Of a DNA stretch of 51,635 nt, positions 1 to 7,050 are shown in pieces; position 1 is the stretch's first letter; each line of letters starts with the position of its first letter. Both the position numbers and the translations under genes were made by a program. Source of the DNA: a virus; the IMG/VR virus record IMGVR_UViG_3300033388_001284, positions 1-51,635 of that record, one strand, 5' to 3'. The notes beneath the pieces were generated by a model, which saw only the letters and a list, made by a program, of their open reading frames with translations, was not told the DNA's origin and did not search any database.

Positions 1-114
1 AATATAAAAATACTCCGGCAATGAGCCAGGGTCAAGTAACGAGTTAGGCATGTCAGTTAACCACCATTCATCTCGCTTTAGTCCTGCAGTTGTCAAGAAG
101 TCAGCAACAAACTC
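1..114. repeat. Left copy of 114-bp terminal direct repeat
   Basis: These 114 bases are identical to 51522-51635. The gene reading leftward through base 1 continues in frame into the right copy and stops there, so the repeat joins the two ends of one circle. It may be assembly overlap of a circularly permuted genome or a true short terminal redundancy; sequence alone does not decide. Confidence 0.97.
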
Positions 115-498
115 GCTACATATTACGAATCTATTACCTTCAAACCACTTGGCATTTACTTTTCGTAGTACATGGACAAATAGGAAACCTATTAAGTTAG
201 CCCATGAATAACCTTTTATTTTTGGTACTGTCTTGTTTGCCCATGCTACAGCATCCAACAGCTGCGTATATTTAAAAGTATCCAGTACTTCACCACGCCA
301 TACGTCAATTCCATCTAAAGACTCTATTTTTTGGTGTCCTATATGGAACGGATCGATGTTTATAATCAATCCATCTCCTACATATATTGCACTGTGGTAA
401 TACTTCTTTCTTGTGACTGTCCTTATCACCCAAGGAATAAACCCTTTAGCATCCCTGTATAGTAATGTATCGCCTATTGCTAATTGTGAAATGTTCAT
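1..498 (-). CDS. Permuted NlpC/P60-like (YiiX/YebB-type) amidase, cut by the window edge
   Basis: The protein starts at 498 (Met-Asn-Ile-Ser), runs off the left edge and ends at 51507-51509 on the circle, giving about 170 aa. It carries the order His then Cys (YYHSAIYVGDG near residue 38, ICSEFVADFL near residue 132), which is the circularly permuted papain-like fold of the YiiX/YebB group. Family members hydrolyse amide or ester bonds in peptides or lipids. No signal peptide is seen, so it may act in the cytoplasm or be released at lysis. It is the first gene after the 51233-51505 paralogue on the circle. The fold is judged from motifs only; the substrate is unknown. Confidence 0.7.
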   Translation of the reverse strand, partial: MNISQLAIGDTLLYRDAKGFIPWVIRTVTRKKYYHSAIYVGDGLIINIDPFHIGHQKIESLDGIDVWRGEVLDTFKYTQLLDAVAWANKTVPKIKGYSWANLIGFLFVHVLRKVNAKWFEGNRFVICSEFVADFLTTAGLKRDEWWLTDMPNSLLDPGSLPEYFYI

Positions 499-507
499 TA
501 TTCCTCC

Positions 508-723
508 CTAGTTTATAATAACGCAGTTTACTACTTTATCATCTATGTCGGTATATACATCCAAGTCTGACCACGTAGAAGTACCTATGTCATCACTAAA
601 AGCTGGTCTAGGCCCTTCCATAAGATAAGTCGTGTACTGGGATGCTTCATCAGAGATACATTCTACATTACCATGTTTTTCTAGTATCTCCTCTAACTTA
701 CTGATATATTCTTTTAGTTTCAT
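508..723 (-). CDS. Small acidic protein, unknown
   Basis: A 71-residue protein beginning MKLKEYISKLEE, with a helical N-terminus and an Asp-rich C-terminal half. ATG at 723 has TAGG five bases upstream; a GTG two codons earlier (729), directly after the stop of the nuclease gene, is the alternative. It lies between the nuclease and the permuted-amidase gene in one operon. Not recognised. Confidence 0.7.
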   Translation of the reverse strand: MKLKEYISKLEEILEKHGNVECISDEASQYTTYLMEGPRPAFSDDIGTSTWSDLDVYTDIDDKVVNCVIIN

Positions 724-729
724 AGTCAC

Positions 730-1364
730 CTACCAAGTATTAAATTTGTTTTCATACACATCATACAGTGTGCCGTATTGTGTTGTCAAAGTATCGCTTA
801 CTCTATGCTCTTTTAAGAAGCTAATAACATTAGCTACCCTGTTCACAAGGTCCTCTTCCAGCTTACCAAAATCATCAATGTGTACATCTATTGGGTGCAT
901 AGCATCCACCTTATTTTCTTTTCCCCAGACAGCCACAAGATACCTGAAGTTTGCTATTTGTTCGTTATGACAATAAATCATGTGTTGAACTGATTCGACA
1001 TACTTTGATCTTTTATACTTGCCGGTTGTTTTGATATCTATAATAAGATCTTCAAACCAAACGTCCATTTTACCCCAGAAGTTGTATTTATCACCGTTCA
1101 CGACAAGAATTGACTTAGTAACCTTCTGGAATTCTCCACCGTTACAGGCTTTACAAACATTTATAAAATGTTCACTTGTTGTCAGTAAATCAATCTTGTT
1201 TGCTTCAACCACTCTCTGTACTGCGTTCTCGAAGTCAAAACCTCCCAAGGGATACGTGCAAGTTGGTTGTACAACCCTTGCTCTGCGCTCTCTGCCCATG
1301 TTGGGGGAGCGTTCTTTAAAAACTCTACCGAACTTATCAGGCTTGCACTCATTCTATTTGCCAT
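730..1364 (-). CDS. PD-(D/E)XK (RecB/Cas4-like) nuclease, reading frame broken near 1245-1251
   Basis: The main frame (730-1299) holds GKMDVWFEDLIIDIKTTGKY followed by VESVQHMIYCHN, the D, DxK and Q/Y motifs of PD-(D/E)XK exonucleases. Its own first ATG (1299) lacks a ribosome site and it lacks the usual N-terminus. That N-terminus (MSASLISSVEFLKNAPPTW) is read in another frame from ATG 1364 or 1352, with GGAG upstream. A -1 shift at CCCTTGGG (plus positions about 1243-1250) joins ...LARIP to LGGFDFENAV and restores one protein of about 210 aa. Likely role: DNA end processing in recombination. The break could be a sequencing indel, a real mutation or programmed slippage. Confidence 0.75.
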
Positions 1365-1749
1365 GTTTTTCACACTCCCAGTTTACATGAGCGATACAAG
1401 AAAAACATGGTTCTTCAGCACCTTCTAATACGTCATATTTACATAGCCCACAAATTTTAGCACACTCACACTGTTGGTCATCCTTATACATAAGAGCGAT
1501 ACAATACCACATGACCTGTGCCAAGTTGTAATTGTCACTTGTCGGATCGTCATCTATCTGTTTGCCCTCTTCGTACTGTGTCCAGTGCCTTAGTAATCCT
1601 GCCTTTAATCTGTCTTTATCTAACCCTTGCCAATTGTTGTCCTCGTATTTCTTAGCCCCATAAGTGTACGTCTTTACCAGTCTCTTGATATATTTCCAAG
1701 GGAGCAAATCCCATCGGTCTTTTCCTTCATCATGTTTGATACCTGTCAT
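1354..1749 (-). CDS. dATP/dGTP diphosphohydrolase-like protein (DUF5664 type) with Cys-rich tail
   Basis: 131 aa. Residues 1-85 match the phage dATP/dGTP diphosphohydrolase N-terminal family (MazG-like all-alpha fold): GIKHDEGKDRWDLLPW, YGAKKYEDNNWQGL, RLKAGLLRHW and a C-terminal NLAQVMWY helix; the acidic residues would bind metal. Residues 93-128 add a Cys-rich tail (CECAKICGLCKYD, then CFSC and WEC), similar in style to the Cys-cluster microproteins elsewhere in this genome. Likely role: trimming purine dNTP pools. No purZ or datZ companion was seen, so a base-Z genome is not supported. Confidence 0.7.
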   Translation of the reverse strand: MTGIKHDEGKDRWDLLPWKYIKRLVKTYTYGAKKYEDNNWQGLDKDRLKAGLLRHWTQYEEGKQIDDDPTSDNYNLAQVMWYCIALMYKDDQQCECAKICGLCKYDVLEGAEEPCFSCIAHVNWECEKHGK

Positions 1750-1869
1750 CTATTTCTCCATCAACATATTTTGAAAAACTTCTTCACGGTTTTTCTTTAT
1801 TTTATTTCTAACTTTATCCCACTTTCTTTTTTTCATTATCACCTTTTCGACTGCGTTTTTTTCTGGCAT
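1750..1869 (-). CDS. Small basic protein, unknown
   Basis: 39 aa (MPEKNAVEKVIMKKRKWDKV...), rich in Lys and Arg. ATG 1869 has a strong AAGGAG 8 bases upstream, and the stop lies immediately before the diphosphohydrolase gene region, so it is probably co-translated. No known family. Confidence 0.6.
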   Translation of the reverse strand: MPEKNAVEKVIMKKRKWDKVRNKIKKNREEVFQNMLMEK

Positions 1870-1964
1870 TCTTAAAACTCCTTTTGTTATTTTGTTACTG
1901 TCATATATAATGACTATATCATACATTTTAAAATCGGTTATACTTTTTACATCATTCTTACACT

Positions 1965-2141
1965 TTATTCTGTACTACTCTCAGACGGAGTATGGGGCCA
2001 TTGTATACCCTCTGTTTTCTTGATAGGGGAGTAGTGGTCTATATTTTGTGAATACCTACTACAGTTGTTGCAAGGGAACTCATCTGCATCTGTATTATAG
2101 AAATATTCACATTCTGTGTTACATTCGAGCCCACTAAACAT
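1965..2141 (-). CDS. Small Cys-cluster protein, unknown
   Basis: 58 aa. The start codon overlaps the stop of the upstream gene (AAGGATG then TTTAG), with AAGG as ribosome site. Cys pattern CNTEC...CNNC could bind a metal. The C-terminal half is polar and probably disordered. Function unknown. Confidence 0.6.
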   Translation of the reverse strand: MFSGLECNTECEYFYNTDADEFPCNNCSRYSQNIDHYSPIKKTEGIQWPHTPSESSTE

Positions 2142-2532
2142 CCTTAACTCCTAACTTCTTCATGAGTTTTTCTTTTTTCTGTTGCACTGTTTCATTCCAA
2201 GTTACCTGGGGACAGGCTTTTATCTTCTTAATGTTAACTCCTCTCTCTCCAGCTTTCCTACATAACAATGAACCATTAGCAGTTGCTACTAAGCCATCAC
2301 ATTTACCGCACTTCTCGATAATTGATTTGTCAGTCATAAGTATTAATCCTCTCTTTAAGTTTCTTTGTTTTTCTTTTTGCCACCGTCTTTTTGCGCAAAC
2401 CTCACAATACCAACCTAACTTTCCGGTATTTTTATTGACTCTTGCAGGGCATGCGCAGTCGTGACAGGTCCCATTATCACGTCTTTTCTTATCATAACTT
2501 TTTCTTATAGCTTTCTTTTCTACTTCGTTCAC
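2134..2532 (-). CDS. Zinc-ribbon-like protein, unknown
   Basis: 132 aa with two Cys clusters: CHDCACP plus CEVC near residues 23-46 and CGKC plus a later Cys pair near residues 75-106. The N-terminus is very basic (KKAIRKSYDKKRRDNG). The arrangement suggests a nucleic-acid-binding zinc ribbon; the layout recalls HNH-type scaffolds, but no His-Asn-His core is visible, so no nuclease call is made. Overlaps its upstream neighbour by 4 bases. Confidence 0.7.
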   Translation of the reverse strand: MNEVEKKAIRKSYDKKRRDNGTCHDCACPARVNKNTGKLGWYCEVCAKRRWQKEKQRNLKRGLILMTDKSIIEKCGKCDGLVATANGSLLCRKAGERGVNIKKIKACPQVTWNETVQQKKEKLMKKLGVKDV

Positions 2533-2951
2533 TTATATAACCTTACCTTTACCTTTATATTATTCTCCGATAGGGTACAATAATAGTAATCTTCATTATC
2601 ATACACTTCTATAGGAATGTTTCTAAACAAAAGCTTTCTATCATCACTCCACAATAAAAATCTTGCATCATAGGGATTATCATCATTGATACAGATCCAG
2701 AAAAACATAACTTCATTCTTAAAATAGTATCCTGTGAATGATTCGTCTGCTGTAAATTCATTACATCTTTTAAATGAATAAACATTCGTCAATTGTTCAT
2801 CAATATATGGTTGGATCATTACAACCTTTGTTTTCTGTTCGTGCTTTGTCATTTGCACATTGTCAATTGTTACGATGTTACTTGCATTAGTGCTACCTGC
2901 AAACATGTTACTTGACATTAAAGACAAAAATACTATTATCTTTTGTATCAT
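2529..2951 (-). CDS. Exported protein with signal peptide, unknown
   Basis: 140 aa. Residues 1-23 form a signal peptide (MIQKIIVFLSLMSSNMFAGS) with a likely cut after an Ala-Gly stretch. The rest is a compact beta-rich domain with two Cys that could pair in the periplasm (FKRCNE, WICIND). GGAGGACTAAGAA precedes the ATG. A secreted early phage protein could modify the envelope or block superinfection; no family was recognised. Confidence 0.7.
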   Translation of the reverse strand: MIQKIIVFLSLMSSNMFAGSTNASNIVTIDNVQMTKHEQKTKVVMIQPYIDEQLTNVYSFKRCNEFTADESFTGYYFKNEVMFFWICINDDNPYDARFLLWSDDRKLLFRNIPIEVYDNEDYYYCTLSENNIKVKVRLYK

Positions 2952-2954
2952 TTC

Positions 2955-3035
2955 TTAGTCCTCCGATTTAATTGCTATTATCATTGCTAAAATAGTAAGT
3001 AGTATAGTTATTGTTCCTATTATATATCCTGCCAT
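2955..3035 (-). CDS. 26-residue single-helix membrane peptide
   Basis: MAGYIIGTITILLTILAMII plus a short IKSED tail. The start overlaps the upstream stop as TAATG, with AAGGGAGTG as ribosome site, and its last codons (TCG GAG GAC) carry the ribosome site of the next gene. Coupling on both sides makes it a real gene despite its size. Role unknown. Confidence 0.6.
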   Translation of the reverse strand: MAGYIIGTITILLTILAMIIAIKSED

Positions 3036-3247
3036 TAGTTACACTCCCTTAAATGTTTTCTTAGGTCTAGGTCTAGTAGTAATCTGCTATAATCCCTCTC
3101 CGATTGGTTGATCAGGTCGTTATTGTATTTATGTATAATACTTATTCTCTCCAGTTCAAGAACTGTAATATACTTACCATCAAAGTTGTACCCTTCCAGT
3201 TGCTGTCGAATGGGCAGTGCCAGTGTGTCATAGTTGATGTTTAGCAC
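3035..3247 (-). CDS. Small protein, unknown
   Basis: 70 aa, predicted mostly helical, with charged C-terminus (RLLLDLDLRKHLRECN). Overlaps the upstream gene by 7 bases and the downstream membrane peptide by one base. Not recognised. Confidence 0.7.
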   Translation of the reverse strand: MLNINYDTLALPIRQQLEGYNFDGKYITVLELERISIIHKYNNDLINQSERDYSRLLLDLDLRKHLRECN

Positions 3248-3438
3248 AATTTACCATCCTTAATGTATTCCAGCAAAGATAAATCCTTTAAAGCGTCAAT
3301 TTTTAGGTCTCTAAGGCCCGTTACTACGTTGTTACTTGTCGCTGTTTTTAGATCTTTTTCTAGCCCCTTTAAAAACTTCTTTGTATTTTTTATTTTGTCA
3401 ATTAACCTTTGTTCTTGTGGTGTTCTTGGTATTTTCAT
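3241..3438 (-). CDS. Small helical protein, unknown
   Basis: 65 aa, basic N-terminus and long amphipathic helices (LIDKIKNTKKFLKGLEKDLK), ending in DGKLC. Could be a coiled-coil or DNA-associated microprotein; no family match recognised. Tightly packed in the leftward early operon. Confidence 0.7.
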   Translation of the reverse strand: MKIPRTPQEQRLIDKIKNTKKFLKGLEKDLKTATSNNVVTGLRDLKIDALKDLSLLEYIKDGKLC

Positions 3439-3439
3439 G

Positions 3440-3823
3440 TTATTTATCCCCCTCTAATGAAGTTATTATAAAATTTATATCTTCTTCATCATGGCTACAC
3501 TGTATAAGAGTTATTCCCCACTCACCATTTATTGGGTAGTACCCCTCAATATCTTTAATGGTGCGTTTTACTATTATTATATGCCAGTATCTACTTACTG
3601 GCTTAACCTCTGATGCCATATATTCCAAATATGTTTTAACATAATCACCGTCATTTATTTCTATATCTCTAGCACCATTAGGCCAGAATAGAACCTGTTC
3701 TTTTAATATAGATTCCATATTTTGACCTTCTCTAGTAAAACCAAAGTCGATTTCTATCTTCATGTTAAAAGTCTGATCTTCGTCCTCTATTTTAAATAGT
3801 TGTTTACCTATGTATTGCTTCAT
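3440..3823 (-). CDS. Hypothetical early protein
   Basis: 127 aa, mixed beta and alpha, aromatic-rich centre (PVSRYWHIIIVKRT, EGYYPINGEWG). One base separates it from the next gene. Its leader GGGGATAAAT ATG is nearly the same as that before 3241-3438 (GGGGGATAAATAACATG), part of a repeated leader style here. Function unknown. Confidence 0.7.
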   Translation of the reverse strand: MKQYIGKQLFKIEDEDQTFNMKIEIDFGFTREGQNMESILKEQVLFWPNGARDIEINDGDYVKTYLEYMASEVKPVSRYWHIIIVKRTIKDIEGYYPINGEWGITLIQCSHDEEDINFIITSLEGDK

Positions 3824-3824
3824 G

Positions 3825-4010
3825 TTATTTATCCCCTTTATTAAGTATTAAAACTACCAACAGTAAATTAAATATCAACATCACTGTTATTTTCACGATG
3901 GAAGAAATAAACAATAACTTTCCTCCAATAATATAATCCATCATGCAACTTGCCATTATTGACATGATCATTATTGTTATACATATAAACCACGTTATTT
4001 TATTTTTCAT
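3825..4010 (-). CDS. Small two-helix membrane protein
   Basis: 61 aa with two hydrophobic stretches (WFICITIMIMSIMASCMM and VKITVMLIFNLLLVVLIL) and a charged end KGDK. Likely inner-membrane; role unknown. Follows another membrane peptide gene directly. Confidence 0.65.
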   Translation of the reverse strand: MKNKITWFICITIMIMSIMASCMMDYIIGGKLLFISSIVKITVMLIFNLLLVVLILNKGDK

Positions 4011-4106
4011 TCAATCCCCTCTAACCTTTAAATATATACAAGTGATAATCATTATTAGACCAATGACAATTGTCACTACTAAGTTTATTTTGTCAATTTC
4101 GTTCAT
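4011..4106 (-). CDS. 31-residue membrane peptide
   Basis: MNEIDKINLVVTIVIGLIMI followed by ITCIYLKVRGD: one transmembrane helix. The start shares a base with the stop of the upstream gene (TAATG). Its last codons AGA GGG GAT provide the ribosome site for the next gene. The perfect palindrome TGACAATTGTCA (4064-4075) lies inside this gene. Confidence 0.55.
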   Translation of the reverse strand: MNEIDKINLVVTIVIGLIMIITCIYLKVRGD

Positions 4107-4354
4107 TATTTAGCCTCTGCTCTTGGTAAATTATAATATATATCTCGCAGCTTCTCTAATTCTTCTTCTTCCAAGTTCAGCAATTCTATATTTTCATCTA
4201 TGACTTCACACTCCCCATTCCATAAAGCAGGACAACCGGAGTCACATCCACTAACTATCCCATATGTATGGCAATCCCCGTGGTTATGGCAATCACCGGA
4301 TAAATATTGTATTGTTCTTGAAAAGTCCATTTTCTCGTGATTTATTTTTCTCAT
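4106..4354 (-). CDS. Cys/His-cluster protein, unknown
   Basis: 82 aa from ATG 4354 (GAGGGGG 8 bases upstream, just after the upstream stop); an ATG at 4372 is the weaker alternative. Residues 20-50 hold CHNHGDCHTYGIVSGCDSGC, then a further Cys, a dense potential zinc site. The C-terminus is an acidic helix with LNLEEEELEKL. Unknown function. Confidence 0.65.
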   Translation of the reverse strand: MRKINHEKMDFSRTIQYLSGDCHNHGDCHTYGIVSGCDSGCPALWNGECEVIDENIELLNLEEEELEKLRDIYYNLPRAEAK

Positions 4355-4355
4355 T

Positions 4356-4715
4356 TTATATATCCCCCTCATTATTTAAAACACGGTATTCCCTGTTTTC
4401 TATCCAAGAATATTTGTTTACTTCTGCGTCAATCTTGTTGTATATAAATTCCCTTATCTTACTTTTATTTGTCCAGCTAGTGTACAATATCACGCTTATG
4501 ACATTATCATACCTAAATAATATCCTTGGTTCATTTATATAAACGTTTCCAGACACACGGTCAATTGTCGATTGTTTATGTATCGTACAAGGGTAATCAT
4601 TTTCTGTTATATAGCTGCTTTTAGTTTCCGTTAGAACCTTAATATCTTCTTTAGTTTCTAGATTTTCTTTGCCTTTTGTTATTACTATATGATAACAATA
4701 AATATGTTCTCTCAT
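4356..4715 (-). CDS. Hypothetical early protein
   Basis: 119 aa, beta-rich, with MREHIYCYHIVITKGKENL at the start. Its neighbour 4715-5062 shares the style of an N-terminal strand followed by SWTNKSKI/WTTWAF segments, but homology is not clear. Start and upstream stop share one base. Not recognised. Confidence 0.7.
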   Translation of the reverse strand: MREHIYCYHIVITKGKENLETKEDIKVLTETKSSYITENDYPCTIHKQSTIDRVSGNVYINEPRILFRYDNVISVILYTSWTNKSKIREFIYNKIDAEVNKYSWIENREYRVLNNEGDI

Positions 4716-5062
4716 TATTCACCATTCCTTAAATATCTTTTTAATATAATCTCCATTGCAAAGTTTATTCTATGTGCATCAATTGCAGAATCTTTTAAAT
4801 CCATTTGCCACTCGTCAAATGCCCAGGTTGTCCACTCCATATCTGTTATGTAGTCTTTTTCAAACAATTCTACCTTAATTGTTTTGGTTTCTGTATTAAG
4901 AAAGATATCAATTTGTATAATACTGCCTTCTGATTCCCATATGTATAAAGTTGCGTTAATTCGTGTATACTCACTCAAGTGTATACTTAGTTCCTGTAAA
5001 TAACTATCTATGTTAACAGGAAAATTGGTATTTATACTAGCGTCTAATGTTTTTTTGCTCAT
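4715..5062 (-). CDS. Hypothetical early protein
   Basis: 115 aa, alternating strands and a C-terminal helix (INFAMEIILKRYLRNGE). Overlaps the upstream coiled-coil gene by 4 bases (ATGA). No family recognised. Confidence 0.7.
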   Translation of the reverse strand: MSKKTLDASINTNFPVNIDSYLQELSIHLSEYTRINATLYIWESEGSIIQIDIFLNTETKTIKVELFEKDYITDMEWTTWAFDEWQMDLKDSAIDAHRINFAMEIILKRYLRNGE

Positions 5063-5385
5063 TTCTCTAACTCCTCCAACTGATTTCTTAAATCTTGTAT
5101 TTCTTGCTCATTAACTTCATTCTTAGTAAATAGCTCTTCAAAATCGTCTGTTACGCCTTGAATCTCTCTAACTTGCTCTTCATTCTCTTGCTCTAATTCA
5201 CTTTCTCTTTCTTCTAAATATTCAACGTCTTGTCTTAACTCATTTAGTATACCTGCTGTCAATTCCTCTCCGTCAATTGTCACTTGACAAAAAGAAGTAT
5301 GTACTTCTATCTCTGTTTCAATGTCAGTAAACTGTGTTACTTTTAACCCTGTTCTGTCTATCGAATGTTTAATGTTAATTGTCAT
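5059..5385 (-). CDS. Coiled-coil protein, unknown
   Basis: 108 aa. Residues 1-45 are a beta-rich head (TINIKHSIDRTGLKVTQF); residues 48-108 are one acidic coiled coil (EYLEERESELEQENEEQV). Probably oligomeric. ATG preceded by AAGGGGATAAA. Function unknown. Confidence 0.7.
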   Translation of the reverse strand: MTINIKHSIDRTGLKVTQFTDIETEIEVHTSFCQVTIDGEELTAGILNELRQDVEYLEERESELEQENEEQVREIQGVTDDFEELFTKNEVNEQEIQDLRNQLEELEK

Positions 5386-5395
5386 TTTATCCCCT

Positions 5396-5683
5396 TTAAA
5401 TATAATAGGTCTCCATTTGGTTTAGGTACTCTAACAGGCTTACCACCATGTTTTTTATTGCTTCGGTAACTTTTACTTTCATACTATACAAAAGTAATGA
5501 TATATCGTTCTTAATGGTGTTTAGAGTTGAAGCCCTTGACACTTGCCGACCGTCAATTTCTAGTGTATACCTGACAATTGTCTTTGTGTTCATTCGTGAA
5601 ACTATATCGTTTAATTGAAAGTTTACCTCTTTTTCTCTTAACTGTTTGTCCTGTCGTTCTTTACGTCTGATTGTTCTTTTCAT
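5396..5683 (-). CDS. Small basic protein, unknown
   Basis: 95 aa from ATG 5683, which overlaps the upstream stop as ATGA with GGAG six bases before; ATG 5695 is an in-frame alternative without a good site. Very basic N-terminus (MKRTIRRKERQDKQLREK) suggests nucleic-acid contact; helical C-terminus. Confidence 0.65.
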   Translation of the reverse strand: MKRTIRRKERQDKQLREKEVNFQLNDIVSRMNTKTIVRYTLEIDGRQVSRASTLNTIKNDISLLLYSMKVKVTEAIKNMVVSLLEYLNQMETYYI

Positions 5684-5868
5684 AGTACACTCCATAAAAA
5701 TTTAATTACTTTCAATACTCCAACAATTAACATAGTTCCCAAAGATAATTTACCTATGAGAACACCTATTGTTCCTATAATATATTCCTCGTTATAATCA
5801 ATAAGGTATAGTATTACACCTGCAAGACAAGCCCCAAAACACAATATGATTATTAGTATAAACTCCAT
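5680..5868 (-). CDS. Small membrane protein
   Basis: 62 aa, two transmembrane helices (FILIIILCFGACLAGVILYL and a second Gly/Leu/Val-rich one near residues 33-55). Its last codons TGG AGT GTA encode the GGAG site of the next gene. Role unknown. Confidence 0.65.
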   Translation of the reverse strand: MEFILIIILCFGACLAGVILYLIDYNEEYIIGTIGVLIGKLSLGTMLIVGVLKVIKFLWSVL

Positions 5869-5881
5869 ATTACACCCCTTT

Positions 5882-5974
5882 TTAATGTTTTATAACTGAA
5901 ATAATTACTAGAGTTATACATATTATTGCTGAACTCATAATCATCCCAAATGATATACTTTCTGCTATTGTCAT
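5882..5974 (-). CDS. 30-residue membrane peptide
   Basis: MTIAESISFGMIMSSAIICI then TLVIISVIKH; one hydrophobic helix. Start overlaps the upstream stop as ATGA, with AAGGGGAG just upstream. One of about ten single-helix peptides in the two early arms. Confidence 0.55.
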   Translation of the reverse strand: MTIAESISFGMIMSSAIICITLVIISVIKH

Positions 5975-6087
5975 TTTCTCCCCTTCAGTTTATAATAATC
6001 TTTTGTTATTACTATTCTTTTACACGCGACGCAGGGCCAAGCATACGTCCCCTGTTCTCTATATTCACAGCCATGACAACAATGCAT
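5971..6087 (-). CDS. 38-residue Cys-cluster protein
   Basis: Starts MHCCHGCEYREQGT and continues with CVAC, giving a CxxC...CxxC pattern that could hold zinc; the tail (YYKLKGRK) encodes the AAGGGGAG ribosome site of the next gene. AAGGGGTGTAAA precedes the ATG. Function unknown. Confidence 0.55.
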   Translation of the reverse strand: MHCCHGCEYREQGTYAWPCVACKRIVITKDYYKLKGRK

Positions 6088-6088
6088 T

Positions 6089-6271
6089 TTACACCCCTTT
6101 AATTAAATAGTTTGTATCACTTAATATATCTTGATAGCCTAGTAACTGGTTATCAGTAGTCCTAAATATTGCATTGACTAACTTATTCTTGATAGTGGTC
6201 ATTTTAGATCGGTTAGGGTGATAGTTTACCACCCTGTTAAATACTTTATCGTTTACTTTGCTAGTTGTCAT
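6089..6271 (-). CDS. Small basic protein, unknown
   Basis: 60 aa, rich in Lys, Asn and Thr (MTTSKVNDKVFNRVVNYH). GAGGAGATCAA precedes the ATG. Overlaps 6268-6507 by 4 bases. Not recognised. Confidence 0.65.
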   Translation of the reverse strand: MTTSKVNDKVFNRVVNYHPNRSKMTTIKNKLVNAIFRTTDNQLLGYQDILSDTNYLIKGV

Positions 6272-6507
6272 TTGATCTCCTCACACCTTTTATTAAATCC
6301 TTCAATAATATCATCCATGAAATCTTCGGATAGTATCATTACTTGATCTTCTATTTCTTTTAAATAGTTGTAGTACACCTTGTCTTGAAAGTCTCCTGTA
6401 TAATAATCAGATCGATAATCCACATAAGCAGATTTTAGCCAATCTTTTGCAGCTAACAAATGTATCTTGACAATTGCCTTTGCTATTTCTACCTCGTTTA
6501 ATCCCAT
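6268..6507 (-). CDS. Small helical acidic protein, unknown
   Basis: 79 aa, all-helical by appearance (AKAIVKIHLLAAKDWLKSAY). The first eight codons (MGLNEVEK/I) are repeated at 7025-7050 as a dead fragment, so this gene's 5' end took part in a duplication. Unknown function. Confidence 0.7.
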   Translation of the reverse strand: MGLNEVEIAKAIVKIHLLAAKDWLKSAYVDYRSDYYTGDFQDKVYYNYLKEIEDQVMILSEDFMDDIIEGFNKRCEEIK

Positions 6508-6511
6508 GTTA
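6486..6511. repeat. 26-bp direct repeat, copy 1 (5' end of an early gene)
   Basis: The first codons and start of gene 6268-6507 are repeated exactly at 7025-7050, 539 bases away, behind the stop of the clamp gene. The second copy opens a 14-codon reading frame that goes nowhere. It looks like a scar of recombination or of an inserted gene block (6554-6988) between the copies. Confidence 0.85.
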
Positions 6512-6528
6512 TTTTCCCCTTATTGTTT

Positions 6529-6554
6529 TTGTTTATTGTTTATTGTTTATTGTC
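6529..6554. repeat. TTTATTG tandem repeat in leader
   Basis: About three copies of TTTATTG (GTTTATTG GTTTATTG style) lie between genes 6268-6507 and 6554-6988. On the coding strand this is an A-rich spacer (CAATAAA units) between the stop of one gene and the ribosome site of the next; slippage could change its length. Confidence 0.75.
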
Positions 6555-6988
6555 TATTCGCTAATACTATTCCAAAAATGCTGTAATAACTTTGGAAGTG
6601 TGTCACTTGCCAGTTTTTCAGCGTATTTAGTATCTTGAACCGTGTCTTTTAATGGGTGAGTCATCATATAACTGCCTCCTCTATATAATACTGCGTAAGT
6701 ATTCTTTAAGGCATAAATTGTCAAAACCTGTTCACAAAATGCCCATAGATTTTCTTTTATGGTAGGTGTTAATGTGTAATCTTCTGTTAAAGCATCAAAC
6801 ATATTTATATTTCTATCATTCGCATAACTATTTAAATGATAGTGTTGTCTATTATTACCAAGATGCCCGAAAGACCAATACCAATCACAATCCCATGTTG
6901 GTTTAGTGATATATACTCTTTCTCCAGTCTCTTTTAATGTACCTAAATATATTTTGTCTTCGCCTTCTATCTTTTTTGTATTTTCCAT
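6554..6988 (-). CDS. Conserved phage protein of the WDC/WYW type, unknown
   Basis: 144 aa. Hallmarks: YLGTLKETGERVYITKPTWD, DWYWSFGHLGNNR, HYHL, LWAFCEQ and RGGSYMMTHP. I recall this pattern as a widespread small phage protein with no assigned function that sits among early genes. ATG follows AAGGCGGATGAT, a variant of the leader shared with the clamp and zinc-ribbon genes. Confidence 0.7.
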   Translation of the reverse strand: MENTKKIEGEDKIYLGTLKETGERVYITKPTWDCDWYWSFGHLGNNRQHYHLNSYANDRNINMFDALTEDYTLTPTIKENLWAFCEQVLTIYALKNTYAVLYRGGSYMMTHPLKDTVQDTKYAEKLASDTLPKLLQHFWNSISE

Positions 6989-7024
6989 ATCATCCGCCTT
7001 ATTATTTTTGTTTATTATTTTGTT

Positions 7025-7050
7025 TTTCTACCTCGTTTAATCCCATGTTA
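7025..7050. repeat. 26-bp direct repeat, copy 2
   Basis: Exact copy of 6486-6511. On the minus strand it gives ATG plus seven codons identical to gene 6268-6507, then runs into A-rich DNA and stops. No function as a gene. Confidence 0.85.

Noticed and set aside
1354-1749. Base-Z (2-aminoadenine) genome pathway suggested by the MazG-like diphosphohydrolase
   Set aside because: No purZ or datZ gene was seen, and the protein fits the general dATP/dGTP diphosphohydrolase family.
6529-6554. TTTATTG repeats as a CRISPR array
   Set aside because: Only a short simple tandem repeat without spacers; no cas genes anywhere.
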